NCBI GenBank assembly: GCA_002397315.1
Contig: DHAE01000023.1
Span: forward strand, 292,193 to 356,192
Source of the DNA: Comamonadaceae bacterium UBA4962
GTDB lineage: Bacteria > Pseudomonadota > Gammaproteobacteria > Burkholderiales > Burkholderiaceae_C
DNA length: 64,000 nucleotides
Direction of reading: 5' to 3'
Shown: positions 1-7,902 of the stretch, in pieces
Layout: each line of letters begins with the position of its first letter
Numbering within the stretch: position 1 is the stretch's first letter
Notes under the pieces: generated by a model
Seen by the model: only the letters and a program-made list of their open reading frames with translations
Told to the model about the DNA's origin: nothing
The model's database searches: none
Program-made: the position numbers and the translations under genes

Positions 1-1
1 G

Positions 2-535
2 ATCGTGGTGGACCATGTCGAATACCGGCTCGACTTCGTGCGCCAGTACGCGCCCTGCGAGACGGTGGACTTCAAGAGCGTGCGCGACATGGCCGTGCAC
101 CTCAAGCGCATGACCGACGGCCTGGGGCCCGACGTCTGCATCGACGCCGTGGGCTGCGAGGCCGCGGGCTCGTTCGCGCAGTCCCTCACCGGCGTGCGGC
201 TGAAGCTGCAGGGCGGCGCGGCCACGGTGCTGCACTGGTGCATCAACTCCGTGCGCAAGGGCGGCACCGTGTCGATCGTCGGCGTGTACGGCCCCACCTT
301 CAACGCCGTTCCCATCGGCAACGCCGTGAACAAGGGCCTGACGCTGCGCATGAACCAGGCGAGCGTGAAGCGGCACCTGCCGCGGCTCATCGAACACATC
401 CAGGCCGGGCGGCTGAAACCCCGCGAGATCATCACCCACCGCTTCGCGCTGGAGGACATCGCCGAGGCTTACCACACCTTCTCCAGCAAGCTGGACGGCT
501 GCATCAAGCCGGTGATCGTGCCGTCCGCCGCCTGA
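2..535 (+). CDS. Zn-dependent alcohol dehydrogenase, C-terminal part
   Basis: This is the 3' part of a gene that begins before the window. The visible 177 residues cover the Rossmann NAD-binding half and the C-terminal lobe of a medium-chain Zn-dependent alcohol dehydrogenase, of the kind close to glutathione-dependent formaldehyde dehydrogenases. Supporting features are the GPDVCIDAVG stretch, the KGGTVSIVGVYG glycine-rich turn and the closing LEDIAEAYHTF segment. The catalytic zinc domain lies upstream of the window, so the substrate cannot be read. The reading frame is open from base 2. The family call is firm, but which alcohol or aldehyde it uses is not. Confidence 0.85.
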   Translation: MVVDHVEYRLDFVRQYAPCETVDFKSVRDMAVHLKRMTDGLGPDVCIDAVGCEAAGSFAQSLTGVRLKLQGGAATVLHWCINSVRKGGTVSIVGVYGPTFNAVPIGNAVNKGLTLRMNQASVKRHLPRLIEHIQAGRLKPREIITHRFALEDIAEAYHTFSSKLDGCIKPVIVPSAA

Positions 536-597
536 GCCCGAGCCGACCACCTCCCGCACTGCCCGCGAAGATCGAGCCCAAGAGAAAGGACATCCCC

Positions 598-1113
598 ATG
601 ACCACCGCCACCATCCACATCGACGCCACCCCGCCGGGCCCGCGCGCCCGCGCCGATGCCGCGAACATCCCCGGCTGGGGCGCCGACCTGCGCCGCGAGG
701 ACCGCCCCGCCGTGCCGCGCGAGCGCACCCCGCCGCGCCTCGACGTGCCCTGGGACCAGCCCGCGGCCCAGATCCCCACGGTGGAGGTGCTGCACTCCAT
801 CGAGCGCCCCGGGCTCACGCCCGTCTTCGGCACCACCGTGCCGCCCTCGGGCGCGAGCGGCATGCTGCGCCGGCTGGCCTTCCGCCTGAGCGAAAGCGAC
901 GTGCGCCACTGGCTGCTGCTGTTGCTGGCCGACCGCGTGAACGTGCTGGAAGGCCTGGTGCAGGACCTGGTGCATGGCCGCGTGCCCCAGGTGCTGCAGG
1001 AGATGGGATTGAACGCGCACTGGCGCGAGCACCGCGAGCGGGCGCTGCGCGCCGTGGCGGCCCTCGCCGGGCTGGCACTGGCGCTGATCGCGCTGGTGCG
1101 CCGGCTGTTCTGA
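598..1113 (+). CDS. Hypothetical protein with C-terminal membrane anchor
   Basis: A 171-residue protein that I do not recognise. The start is the ATG that follows a purine-rich GAAAGGA ribosome-binding site. The first 80 residues are Pro/Arg-rich and probably disordered. A hydrophobic Leu-rich stretch lies at about residues 104-111, and a single strongly hydrophobic helix at about 150-168 ends in Arg-Arg-Leu-Phe, which suggests a tail-anchored inner-membrane protein. It lies 62 bases after the alcohol dehydrogenase and in the same direction, so the two may be cotranscribed. No catalytic motif is visible. Confidence 0.7.
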   Translation: MTTATIHIDATPPGPRARADAANIPGWGADLRREDRPAVPRERTPPRLDVPWDQPAAQIPTVEVLHSIERPGLTPVFGTTVPPSGASGMLRRLAFRLSESDVRHWLLLLLADRVNVLEGLVQDLVHGRVPQVLQEMGLNAHWREHRERALRAVAALAGLALALIALVRRLF

Positions 1114-1135
1114 CGGGTGGTACCGCCGGAAGCGT

Positions 1136-1771
1136 TCAGCGCACTTCGGAGACGAACTCCTCGCGCGGACGGCGCACCTTCTCCAGGTTCACCAGCCAGT
1201 CGCCTTCGGGCTGGCGGTAGCCCAGCGGCAGCAGCAGCACGCTGCGCAGGCCGCGCGCGCGCAGGCCCAGGATCTCGTCCACCGCTTCGGGCTGGAAGCC
1301 TTCCATCGGCGTGCTGTCCACCTGCTCGGCCGCCGCGGCGATGATGGCCGCGCCGAAGCCGATGTATGCCTGCCGCGCCGCGTGCTGGAAGTTCACTTCC
1401 GCCCCGCGCTGCGGGTACGAGCCCAGCAGCATGTTGCGGTAGTTCTCCCAGCCTTCGTTGCGGAAACCGCGCACCTCGTTGGTGTAGTCGAACATCGCGT
1501 TGATGCGCTCGGCCGTGTAGTCGTCCCACGCGGCGAACACCAGCAGGTGCGAGCCGTCCGTCACCTGGGCCTGGTTCCACGCCACCTCGCGGATGCGGGC
1601 GCGCACGTCGGGGCTCGTCACCACGACGACTTCGAACGGCTGCAGGCCGCTGGAAGTGGGCGCCAGCCGGGCGGCCTCCACGATGCGGTCCACCTTGTCC
1701 TGCGGCACGGCGCGGGCGGGGTCCATCTTCTTGGTGGCATAGCGCCACTGCAGTACGTCGAGCAATTCCAT
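1136..1771 (-). CDS. Nitroreductase family oxidoreductase
   Basis: A 211-residue FMN-dependent nitroreductase-fold protein of NfsB-like length. The start is ATG at 1771; the longer open frame upstream is unsupported. The N-terminal RYATKKM stretch, the TSSGLQPFEVVVV segment and the Gly-rich IGFGAAIIAAAAEQ helix match the FMN- and substrate-binding regions of the family. Such enzymes use NAD(P)H to reduce nitro compounds or quinones in the cytoplasm. The physiological substrate cannot be inferred. It is convergent with the upstream hypothetical gene, and the two stop codons are only about 20 bases apart. Confidence 0.88.
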   Translation of the reverse strand: MELLDVLQWRYATKKMDPARAVPQDKVDRIVEAARLAPTSSGLQPFEVVVVTSPDVRARIREVAWNQAQVTDGSHLLVFAAWDDYTAERINAMFDYTNEVRGFRNEGWENYRNMLLGSYPQRGAEVNFQHAARQAYIGFGAAIIAAAAEQVDSTPMEGFQPEAVDEILGLRARGLRSVLLLPLGYRQPEGDWLVNLEKVRRPREEFVSEVR

Positions 1772-1902
1772 GGGGTCGGTCCTGGTTGTTGGGTTGGGGG
1801 TGTCAGGAACGGCCGAGTTTAGGAACGGCTGTGTTTCCGCGCTCGCACGGGGAATTGCGCATCGTGCTAGAGACACAACCAGCGCTGGGCCGCCCGCGCG
1901 CG

Positions 1903-2334
1903 TCAGCCGAACAGCCCGCCTTCGTCCAGCAGCGCGAACGCGATCTCCGGCCGCCGCTCCATGCCGCGCCGGATGGCCGCCGCGATCGCCTGCCGCGTTT
2001 TGCGGCACAGCCCGCGCTGCTCGTGCACCAGGATCGCGATGCCGCGCAGCGTGCGCACCTCGCTCGCGGCCTGCGAGATGCCGAGGCGGATGCCCAGCTG
2101 CTCCTCCAGCCGGCCCTCGATGCGCCGCAGGTCCGCCAGGCTCTCGATGGCCTCCAGCCGCTGCACGAGGCGCTTCTCCTCCTCGCGCGTGAGGCGCAGC
2201 ACCCGGCGGTCCGCCTCGGGCGCTTCCAGCAGTGCCTGCAGATCGCAATTGCACACGCCCGGCGGGCATTCCGGGCGCAGCGGCACCGGGAACGGCGGGG
2301 CGGAGGAAGCGGACGGGGGCAGGCCGGAGGACAT
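1903..2334 (-). CDS. Hypothetical protein with CxxGxCxC motif
   Basis: A 143-residue cytoplasmic protein that I do not recognise. A short Pro/Ser-rich leader is followed by a CPPGVCNCD motif (three Cys within eight residues). After it comes a long charged alpha-helical region resembling a coiled coil, with many Arg/Glu/Leu residues between about 45 and 100. A further Cys lies in the segment HEQRGLCRKT. The closely spaced cysteines could bind a metal or form a redox pair, but this is inference. It is encoded on the same strand as the Nudix-type regulator upstream, with a gap of about 60 bases. Confidence 0.65.
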   Translation of the reverse strand: MSSGLPPSASSAPPFPVPLRPECPPGVCNCDLQALLEAPEADRRVLRLTREEEKRLVQRLEAIESLADLRRIEGRLEEQLGIRLGISQAASEVRTLRGIAILVHEQRGLCRKTRQAIAAAIRRGMERRPEIAFALLDEGGLFG

Positions 2335-2393
2335 CGTGCCCGCATTCTAGGAAGGCCCGCGCGGCCCCGCAGCGCCAGGGCCAAACGGCCGCG

Positions 2394-3146
2394 CTAACTA
2401 TTCAATCCCCGCGCCACCACCGACAGTGACCGCCGGAATTCCTCCCGCAGCCGGTACACCTGCGCCGGCCGGTGCGCCGCGCCGGACTCCATCAGGCCCT
2501 CCACCGGCTCCAGCATGCCCAGTTCATCGATCTTGCGCCGGAAGCTCACCTTGTTCACCGGCTCGCCCAGCACCGCCTCGTACACCGACTGCAGTTGCGG
2601 CAGCGTCATGCGCTCGCCACAGAAATACACCGGCAGCGACGAGTACTGGCTCTTGGAACGCACCCGCGCCACCGCCTGCGCCACCATCTCCGCATGGTCG
2701 AAGGCCAGCGGCGGCAACGCGCCCACCGGCGCCACCTGCAGCCGCGCACTGTCCCCGGCACCCCCATCGCCGTGTGCCCCGGACAACAGTTCCGCCGGCA
2801 CCAGCGCGCAATAGACGATCGAGACGGACCAGCCGCGCGGATCGCGCCGCGCCCCGGAATAGGTCGCGAGCTGTTCCAGGTAGGGGCTCGCCATGCCCGT
2901 CTTCTCGCGCAGCACGCGGGCCGCCGCGTCCCAGGCCGTGCCGTCCTCCTGCGCATGGATGAAGCCGCCCGGCAGCGCCCATGCGCCCGCATGCGGGCCG
3001 TCGTCGCGCCGCAGCAGCACGGCATGCAACGCACTGCCTTTGAGGGTGAGCAGCACCACGTCCACGGTGCAGAGCACGGGAGGGAAGTCGGTGTTGGACG
3101 ACTGGAAACCGGACGGGGGTGTCACAACGGATGGAGGCGCGGCCAT
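2394..3146 (-). CDS. NrtR-type Nudix-domain transcriptional regulator
   Basis: A protein of about 250 residues with an N-terminal Nudix fold and a C-terminal winged helix, the architecture of NrtR regulators of NAD metabolism, in which the Nudix fold senses ADP-ribose-type ligands. The Nudix region is recognisable (WALPGGFIH, then RVLREKTGM), but two positions that are Glu in the hydrolase signature (REUxEExGU) are Val and Lys here. This suggests a sensor that has lost hydrolysis. The winged-helix part runs from about MTLPQLQSVYE to the end and contains KVSFRRKIDELGML. The start is uncertain: several in-frame Met codons lie upstream, as far as 3224. It is divergent from a secreted 5'-nucleotidase, a plausible target. 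Confidence 0.82.
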   Translation of the reverse strand: MAAPPSVVTPPSGFQSSNTDFPPVLCTVDVVLLTLKGSALHAVLLRRDDGPHAGAWALPGGFIHAQEDGTAWDAAARVLREKTGMASPYLEQLATYSGARRDPRGWSVSIVYCALVPAELLSGAHGDGGAGDSARLQVAPVGALPPLAFDHAEMVAQAVARVRSKSQYSSLPVYFCGERMTLPQLQSVYEAVLGEPVNKVSFRRKIDELGMLEPVEGLMESGAAHRPAQVYRLREEFRRSLSVVARGLNS

Positions 3147-3314
3147 GGCAAGCGGAGGAATCGCGGAACCCCGGAGTGTGCCTGCGCCCGCGTCCATGCT
3201 GGCGCCCATCAGGCCGCAAAGCACTTTCCTCCTGCCCGTCCATTCATCGCTCTGTCACGCAGCGCCGCAAGCATGCGGGCTTTTGTCACACAACACGCAA
3301 CGAAGGAGAGCGCC

Positions 3315-5249
3315 ATGGTGGCCAAGGTGTGGAGAAGAGAGAATGCGCGCCGTGTCGCGCTGGGCAGCGCCGTGGTGGCCACGGCCGCCCTGCTGGCGGC
3401 CTGCGGCGGCGGTGGTTCGGGCGGCAGCGGCCTCGGCGGCGAGCCGATGGAACTCACCATCCTGCACATCAACGACCACCACTCCACGCTGGAATCGAAA
3501 TCCAAGACCCTGCAGCTCTCCGCGGGCGGTTCCGCGCCGGTCGCCGTGGCCGTGGACGCGGGCGGCTTCCCGCGCGTCACCGCGGCGATCGAGGAACTGG
3601 CTAAGCGATCGCCCAACGTGCTCAAGCTGCACGCGGGCGACGCCCTCACCGGCACGCTGTACTTCAACCGCGCGGGCGCCGATGGCGAAGCCGATGCCGC
3701 CCTGATGAACACCGTCTGCTTCGATGCCTTCACGCTCGGCAACCACGAGTTCGACAAGGGCGATACGGGCCTGAAGAACTTCCTCGATCTGCTGCACAAG
3801 GGCCCCTGCCAGACGCCCGCGCTGAGCGCCAACGTGCGCTTCGGCGCCAATTCCGCGCTCAACGCCACCAAGGCACCGGGCGCCGTGAATGCCTCCACCG
3901 TCGTGGAGCGCGCCGGCCAGAAGATCGGCATCGTCGGCCTCACCGTCGCCGGCAAGACCAAGGCCTCTTCCAGCCCCGATCCGGACACCACGTTCGAGGA
4001 CGAAGCCACCGCCGCCCAGCGCGAGATCGACCGCCTGCGCGGCCAGGGCATCAACAAGATCGTGCTCATGAGCCACATCGGCTACGACGCCGACCGCCAG
4101 ATCGTGCCCAGGCTCTCGGGCGTGGACGTGGTGGTGGGCGCCGACTCGCACACCCTGCTCGGCCCCGACGCGCTCAAGGCCACCGGCGTGGGCACGCCCG
4201 GCGGCGCCTACCCGACGCGCACCGCCGACAAGGACGGCCGTACCGTCTGCATCGTCCAGGCCTGGGAATACGCCCAGGTGGTGGGCGAGCTGAAGGTGAA
4301 CTTCGATGCCGACGGCCACGTCACCCAGTGCGCCGGTACCCCGCACGTGCTGATCGGCGACAACTTCACCATCGGCGGCAAGGCCCCGACGGACGCGGAA
4401 GCGAAGGCGCTGCAGGCCAGCGTGGCGGCCACCGGCTTCCTGCGCGTGACCCAGCCCTCCACCGCGGCCACCGCCACCCTGCAGCCCTTCAAGGACCGCG
4501 TGGCCGTCTTCAACCGCACCCAGGTCGCCGTGGCGCCCGAGGAACTCTGCTCGCGCCGCGTGCCCGGCGGCGCCGGCTCCTCCGACTACAGCCGCTCCAG
4601 CGCCGCCTGCAACGCCGAAGGCAGCGTGAGCGCGCGCGGCGGCGACATCCAGCAACTGGTCGCCCAGGCGTACCTCGACGTGGCCAACACCCGCTACGGC
4701 GGCGCCGACATCTCGCTGCAAAGCGGCGGCGGCGTGCGCATCCCCCTGCAGGGCACCGTCTCCGCCGCCCAGGTCATCCAGGTGCTGCCCTTCGGCAACA
4801 TGCTCTTCCGCCTCGACGTGACCGGCACGGAAGTGAAGGCCATGCTGGAAGACGGCATGGAAGCCGTCTTCGGCACCGGCGGCTCCTCCGGCCCGTATCC
4901 CTACACCGGCGGCCTGCGCTTCGACGTGAACGCCGCTGCCGCGGCGGGCCAGCGCGTCTCCGGCATCGAAGTCCGCAATGCGGCTTCCGGCGCGTGGGAG
5001 CCGCTCAACGCCGCGAAGACGTACAAGCTGTTCGTGCTGAGCTTCAACGCCACGGGCGGTGATGGGTACAAGACGCTGGCGGCGATACCTGCGGCGCGGC
5101 GGCTGGACATCGGGGTGCTGGATTCGGATGTGTTCTTCAGCTACATCGAGCGGCAAGGGAAGGATGCGGTGACGGGGTTGCCGGCGCTCAAGCGGCTGCC
5201 GCGGGAGTGGTACAGCACGAAGACGTTTCAGGGCCCGGCGACACGGTGA
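3315..5249 (+). CDS. 5'-nucleotidase / bifunctional metallophosphatase lipoprotein
   Basis: A 644-residue UshA/NadN-type enzyme predicted to be exported and lipid-anchored. The start ATG follows an AAGGAG ribosome-binding site at the usual spacing. The lipobox LLAAC places the lipidated Cys at residue 30, followed by a Gly/Ser linker. The calcineurin-like phosphoesterase domain starts at about residue 46 with HINDHH and continues through the LGNHEFDKG and MSHIGYDAD motifs that coordinate two metals. The 5'-nucleotidase C-terminal domain includes LQSGGGVRIPL and LPFGNMLFRLDVTG. It probably hydrolyses nucleotides or NAD/NMN outside the cytoplasm for salvage. The upstream region carries a short hairpin (3265-3278) before a T run. 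Confidence 0.9.
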   Translation: MVAKVWRRENARRVALGSAVVATAALLAACGGGGSGGSGLGGEPMELTILHINDHHSTLESKSKTLQLSAGGSAPVAVAVDAGGFPRVTAAIEELAKRSPNVLKLHAGDALTGTLYFNRAGADGEADAALMNTVCFDAFTLGNHEFDKGDTGLKNFLDLLHKGPCQTPALSANVRFGANSALNATKAPGAVNASTVVERAGQKIGIVGLTVAGKTKASSSPDPDTTFEDEATAAQREIDRLRGQGINKIVLMSHIGYDADRQIVPRLSGVDVVVGADSHTLLGPDALKATGVGTPGGAYPTRTADKDGRTVCIVQAWEYAQVVGELKVNFDADGHVTQCAGTPHVLIGDNFTIGGKAPTDAEAKALQASVAATGFLRVTQPSTAATATLQPFKDRVAVFNRTQVAVAPEELCSRRVPGGAGSSDYSRSSAACNAEGSVSARGGDIQQLVAQAYLDVANTRYGGADISLQSGGGVRIPLQGTVSAAQVIQVLPFGNMLFRLDVTGTEVKAMLEDGMEAVFGTGGSSGPYPYTGGLRFDVNAAAAAGQRVSGIEVRNAASGAWEPLNAAKTYKLFVLSFNATGGDGYKTLAAIPAARRLDIGVLDSDVFFSYIERQGKDAVTGLPALKRLPREWYSTKTFQGPATR

Positions 5250-5260
5250 CCGACGTGGAG

Positions 5261-5279
5261 GCCCCTGCCATGCAGGGGC
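5261..5279. terminator. Hairpin after the 5'-nucleotidase gene
   Basis: A perfect inverted repeat with 8-bp GC-rich arms and a 3-base loop lies 11 bases after the nucleotidase stop codon, in the gap between two convergent genes. There is no T tract, so it may act as a stabilising 3' hairpin or in Rho-dependent termination. Confidence 0.4.
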
Positions 5280-5328
5280 TTCGCACCGCATGCAATACGC
5301 GCGATACGGCAAGACGCGGCAACGATGC

Positions 5329-5353
5329 CGGAAGGCTCGTGCGAGCCGTTCCG
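5329..5353. terminator. Hairpin after rnk
   Basis: A near-perfect inverted repeat (core GGCTCG/CGAGCC, 2-base loop, stem extended outward with one mismatch) lies 3 bases beyond the rnk stop codon. It lacks a T tract on either strand. Its position suggests a 3'-end hairpin for rnk. Confidence 0.4.
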
Positions 5354-5356
5354 CTC

Positions 5357-5773
5357 CTACCGCAGGTAATCCCCCTCGGCCTCGGGCTGGTGCTGTATGC
5401 CCGCCACCGTGGCCTCGCAGGCCTCGCCGCGCGGCGTGCTCCACCGCGCGGTCTGCCCGACGCGCAGGCCCAGCAGGCTGCTGCCCACGGGCGACAGCAC
5501 CGAGACGAAGCCCGCCGCCAGATCCGCGTCGCGCGGATAGCAGATCGGCAGCACCTGGCGGGCGCCGGTCGCGGTGTCCACGAGTTCCACGCGCGAGTAC
5601 ATCGTGACCACGTCCGCTTCCACGGTGCGGGAACTGGTGACGTCCGCGTTCTCCAGCAGGTCCGCCAGGGACGGGGGCGCGGGCTGCTGGCCCGCGAGGC
5701 GCGACAGGCGCGCGAAATCGAGATCGGTGAGCACGCGCTCGCCGTGAATCTGAACCTGGACCGCTGCATGCAT
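5357..5773 (-). CDS. rnk: Regulator of nucleoside diphosphate kinase (Rnk), GreA/GreB-like
   Basis: A 138-residue protein of the Rnk family, related to transcript-cleavage factors but lacking their long N-terminal coiled coil. A short helical region (about residues 15-45) is followed by the FKBP-like C-terminal domain that resembles GreA, with VTMYSRVELVDTATG, VLPICYPRDAD and SPVGSSLLGL typical of the fold. In E. coli Rnk binds RNA polymerase and affects nucleoside diphosphate kinase levels. The start is supported by AAGGAG upstream of the ATG. It is monocistronic between two convergent or unrelated genes. Confidence 0.87.
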   Translation of the reverse strand: MHAAVQVQIHGERVLTDLDFARLSRLAGQQPAPPSLADLLENADVTSSRTVEADVVTMYSRVELVDTATGARQVLPICYPRDADLAAGFVSVLSPVGSSLLGLRVGQTARWSTPRGEACEATVAGIQHQPEAEGDYLR

Positions 5774-6136
5774 GGAAAGACACTCCTTGGTGGGGTGCGG
5801 CAGCCCATCGCCATTCAGCGAAGGAGGACGGCCGCGTTCGTTCGCGCAAGGCAGGAGCCCGGCGGCGGAGGGTTGCGCAAGAAGAACGGTGAAGGGGGAG
5901 AAGGGAGCGGGCCGCCGGGCTCAGGAATGTGCAGGCAGGAGCGGGCGGCGCATCCGCTTGGCGGCCGCTCGCGCGCCGGCCGCTGCGTGCAGCAGAGCGG
6001 CCAGGGTGGCGAAGGCGCAAACCAGGGAGGTCATGGGTGGCAGTGTAGGCACGATCCGGTCCGGGGGCTCGGAAGCCCCCATGCTGCGTGCCAGTATCCG
6101 GCGAGTTGGCCGGCGCTGCGCGCGGCGTGGGCAGGG
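5774..6136. other. Gene-poor stretch between rnk and esterase
   Basis: About 360 bases with no convincing gene. It must hold the rnk promoter (bases just above 5773) and the 3' end of the esterase transcript. It contains a purine-rich, low-complexity GA tract around 5880-5905 and one candidate micro-ORF (listed separately). I see no clear sigma-70 promoter. Confidence 0.5.
5921..6034 (-). CDS. Possible micro-ORF (37 aa), weak
   Basis: A 37-codon ATG-to-TGA frame downstream of the esterase gene on the same strand. The predicted peptide starts with a hydrophobic helix (LVCAFATLAALLHAAAGA) followed by basic residues, as in small one-span membrane proteins. No Shine-Dalgarno sequence precedes it, and high GC easily produces such Ala/Leu/Arg-rich frames, so it is only a candidate. 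Confidence 0.2.
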   Translation of the reverse strand: MTSLVCAFATLAALLHAAAGARAAAKRMRRPLLPAHS

Positions 6137-7315
6137 TCAGCGCGCAGCGCGCGGGTGCGCGAGGAAGAAGCGCAGCATCTCGCCACTCGCATCCACGCCG
6201 GACGGGTCCGTATAGCTGCCGCTGGCGCTGCCGCCCGACCAGGCATGGCCGGCGCCGTGCAGTTGCCAGTATTCGAGCGAATCGCGGCCGGCCGCATCGG
6301 TATAGACGCTGCGCGTGTGCCGCGCGCCGCGACTGGACTGGCCCGCGGTGACGCGCGGGGCGGCCGCTGCACCCGCGCCCGGCCCTGCACCATCGCGCAG
6401 CGCCTCCACGAGCGCCTCCGCGTTGCGGACGTGGACGGTGCCGTCGGCATCGCCGTGGAACACGATGGTGGGAAGCGCCGCGCCCCGGTGCCCTGCCGTG
6501 CCGGCCGCTGCCGGAGCCGGGCCGCTGCGCATGGCCGACAGCGCCGAGGCGACGTCCGCCGCGCAGCCGTGCGGCAGGCCGGAATGCACGCCGACGGCAG
6601 CGAACACGTCCGGGTAGCAATGCCCGACCACGTCCGCCATCGCGCCGCCCGCGGACAGGCCCGCGACATACACCCGTGCCGGATCCACGCGGTGCTTGGT
6701 GGCGATCGAGCGCGCCAGGGCGGCGATCACCGCCGGCTCGCCGCGCCCACGCCGCTGGTGCTGCGGCTTGAACCAGTTCCAGCATTTCTGGGCATTGGCA
6801 TGCTGCGTCTGCTCCGGGTAGAGCACCACCACGCCGAGCTCCCGCGCGAGCGCATTCATGCGCGTGCCCGCCGCGAAATCCTCCGCATGCTGGGTGCAGC
6901 CGTGCAGCATGACCACCATCGGCCGCGGCGCGCCGTCGCCCGGGGCGTCCGGCGGCAGGTAGAGCCGGTAGGCGAGCGTGCGGTTCTGGTGGCTGAAGCT
7001 GCCGGCCTGCCAGCGCTCGCCGCTTCCTTCGCGGGGCGCGGTACCTGCAGTCCCGGGCGCTGCGTGGGCCTCGCCTGCAACTTCCGGCTCCGGCACCTCG
7101 CGCACGAGTCCGTCGAGCACCGTCGGATCCACCGACATGCCCGAGGTGCCGCGGAATGCCGGAGCCGGCCCCGAGAATGCCGCGGCAGCCTTCGCCTGTG
7201 CCTGGGCGGCCGCCCCGCGCAGCGCGCGCTGGATGGCCTCGGTGGCTTCGCCGAGCCGGCCGCCACGCGTGGAGCGCGCGGCATCGGCCATCAGTTGCTG
7301 GAAGAGTGGGTTCAC
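6137..7315 (-). CDS. PHB depolymerase-family esterase
   Basis: A 392-residue alpha/beta-hydrolase of the extracellular PHB depolymerase/feruloyl esterase type. The catalytic domain starts near residue 115. The oxyanion-side motif HGCTQ is at 138-142, the lipase box GLSAGG puts the nucleophile at Ser221, the acid is in HGDADGTV (Asp289/291) and the histidine is His357 in HAWSGG. The first 100 residues look like the phasin-like or linker N-terminus seen in related Burkholderiales proteins, and there is no classical signal peptide. The start is a GTG at 7315. The gene lies 25 bases after the ribbon-helix-helix regulator on the same strand, so the two probably form an operon. The substrate (polyester, acetylated glycan or feruloyl ester) is unknown. 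Confidence 0.85.
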   Translation of the reverse strand: MNPLFQQLMADAARSTRGGRLGEATEAIQRALRGAAAQAQAKAAAAFSGPAPAFRGTSGMSVDPTVLDGLVREVPEPEVAGEAHAAPGTAGTAPREGSGERWQAGSFSHQNRTLAYRLYLPPDAPGDGAPRPMVVMLHGCTQHAEDFAAGTRMNALARELGVVVLYPEQTQHANAQKCWNWFKPQHQRRGRGEPAVIAALARSIATKHRVDPARVYVAGLSAGGAMADVVGHCYPDVFAAVGVHSGLPHGCAADVASALSAMRSGPAPAAAGTAGHRGAALPTIVFHGDADGTVHVRNAEALVEALRDGAGPGAGAAAAPRVTAGQSSRGARHTRSVYTDAAGRDSLEYWQLHGAGHAWSGGSASGSYTDPSGVDASGEMLRFFLAHPRAAR

Positions 7316-7340
7316 GGGGTACTTTCGTGGGGGGAGGGAA

Positions 7341-7763
7341 TCAATGGATGCGTCCGGCCAGCGCGGTCTTCACGGCACTGCTGGCCTGCAGTGCGCCGAG
7401 CACGGTGAGGGACTCGATGGTGGCCAGCGCCAGTTCGGGCGTGACGTCCGGATCGATCGTGGCGAGGCCGAGCACGCGGATCTGCAGCCGCTGGCCCGCC
7501 GCGCGCGCGGCCTCCAGATCGGCTACCGAGAAACGCTGCATGCCCAGCACCAGCATCTTGCGGGCCACCACCTGCCGCAGCGCGTCGGAGTGCACCGCGA
7601 GCTGGTTGCGGATCGCCGTGCGGATGAAATCCGTGCGGTTGCCGTAGAAGCTCTCGGCCACCAGCAGATCGATGTGGCCGAGATCGACATAGCCGAGGTT
7701 GATGGTGATCTTCTCGGAATCACCCACCTTGGTGGGGCGTTGAGGGGTCGGAAGCGAAGTCAT
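7341..7763 (-). CDS. Ribbon-helix-helix (CopG-like) regulator
   Basis: A 140-residue protein whose segment 19-60 (beta strand KITINLG, then two helices with NRTDFIRTAIRNQL) fits a CopG/MetJ-type ribbon-helix-helix DNA-binding domain. The C-terminal 80 residues contain a hydrophobic repeated-Leu region of unknown role. The start at ATG 7763 is chosen because the RHH domain then begins at the usual distance from the N-terminus; a start at 7781 would fall inside the palindrome upstream. It precedes the esterase gene and probably represses that operon through the 18-bp palindrome 14 bases in front of its start codon. Confidence 0.78.
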   Translation of the reverse strand: MTSLPTPQRPTKVGDSEKITINLGYVDLGHIDLLVAESFYGNRTDFIRTAIRNQLAVHSDALRQVVARKMLVLGMQRFSVADLEAARAAGQRLQIRVLGLATIDPDVTPELALATIESLTVLGALQASSAVKTALAGRIH

Positions 7764-7776
7764 GGGCCATCCTATT

Positions 7777-7794
7777 ACCATCCATATGGATGGT
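7777..7794. promoter_or_regulatory. Perfect 18-bp palindrome, probable RHH operator
   Basis: ACCATCCATATGGATGGT is a perfect 18-bp palindrome between the RHH regulator gene and the UvrA-like gene, which diverge from here. RHH dimers bind such symmetric sites, often next to their own promoters. The position immediately before the regulator start codon suggests autorepression. Confidence 0.65.
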
Positions 7795-7902
7795 CAATGG
7801 ATGTTTTCAAGAGCGGGTGGGTGGGAACGGGCGTTGGCCCGCAGGCAATTTCGGGACCGCGCCTACACCGTTCCCGCAGTTGCCGGGCGATGCTGCACAG
7901 CA

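Noticed and set aside
3255..6785. A 1176-codon open frame on the minus strand
   Set aside because: It is antisense to the 5'-nucleotidase lipoprotein and runs across rnk and esterase in another frame; composition is Ala/Gly/Arg/His-rich, as in high-GC shadow frames.
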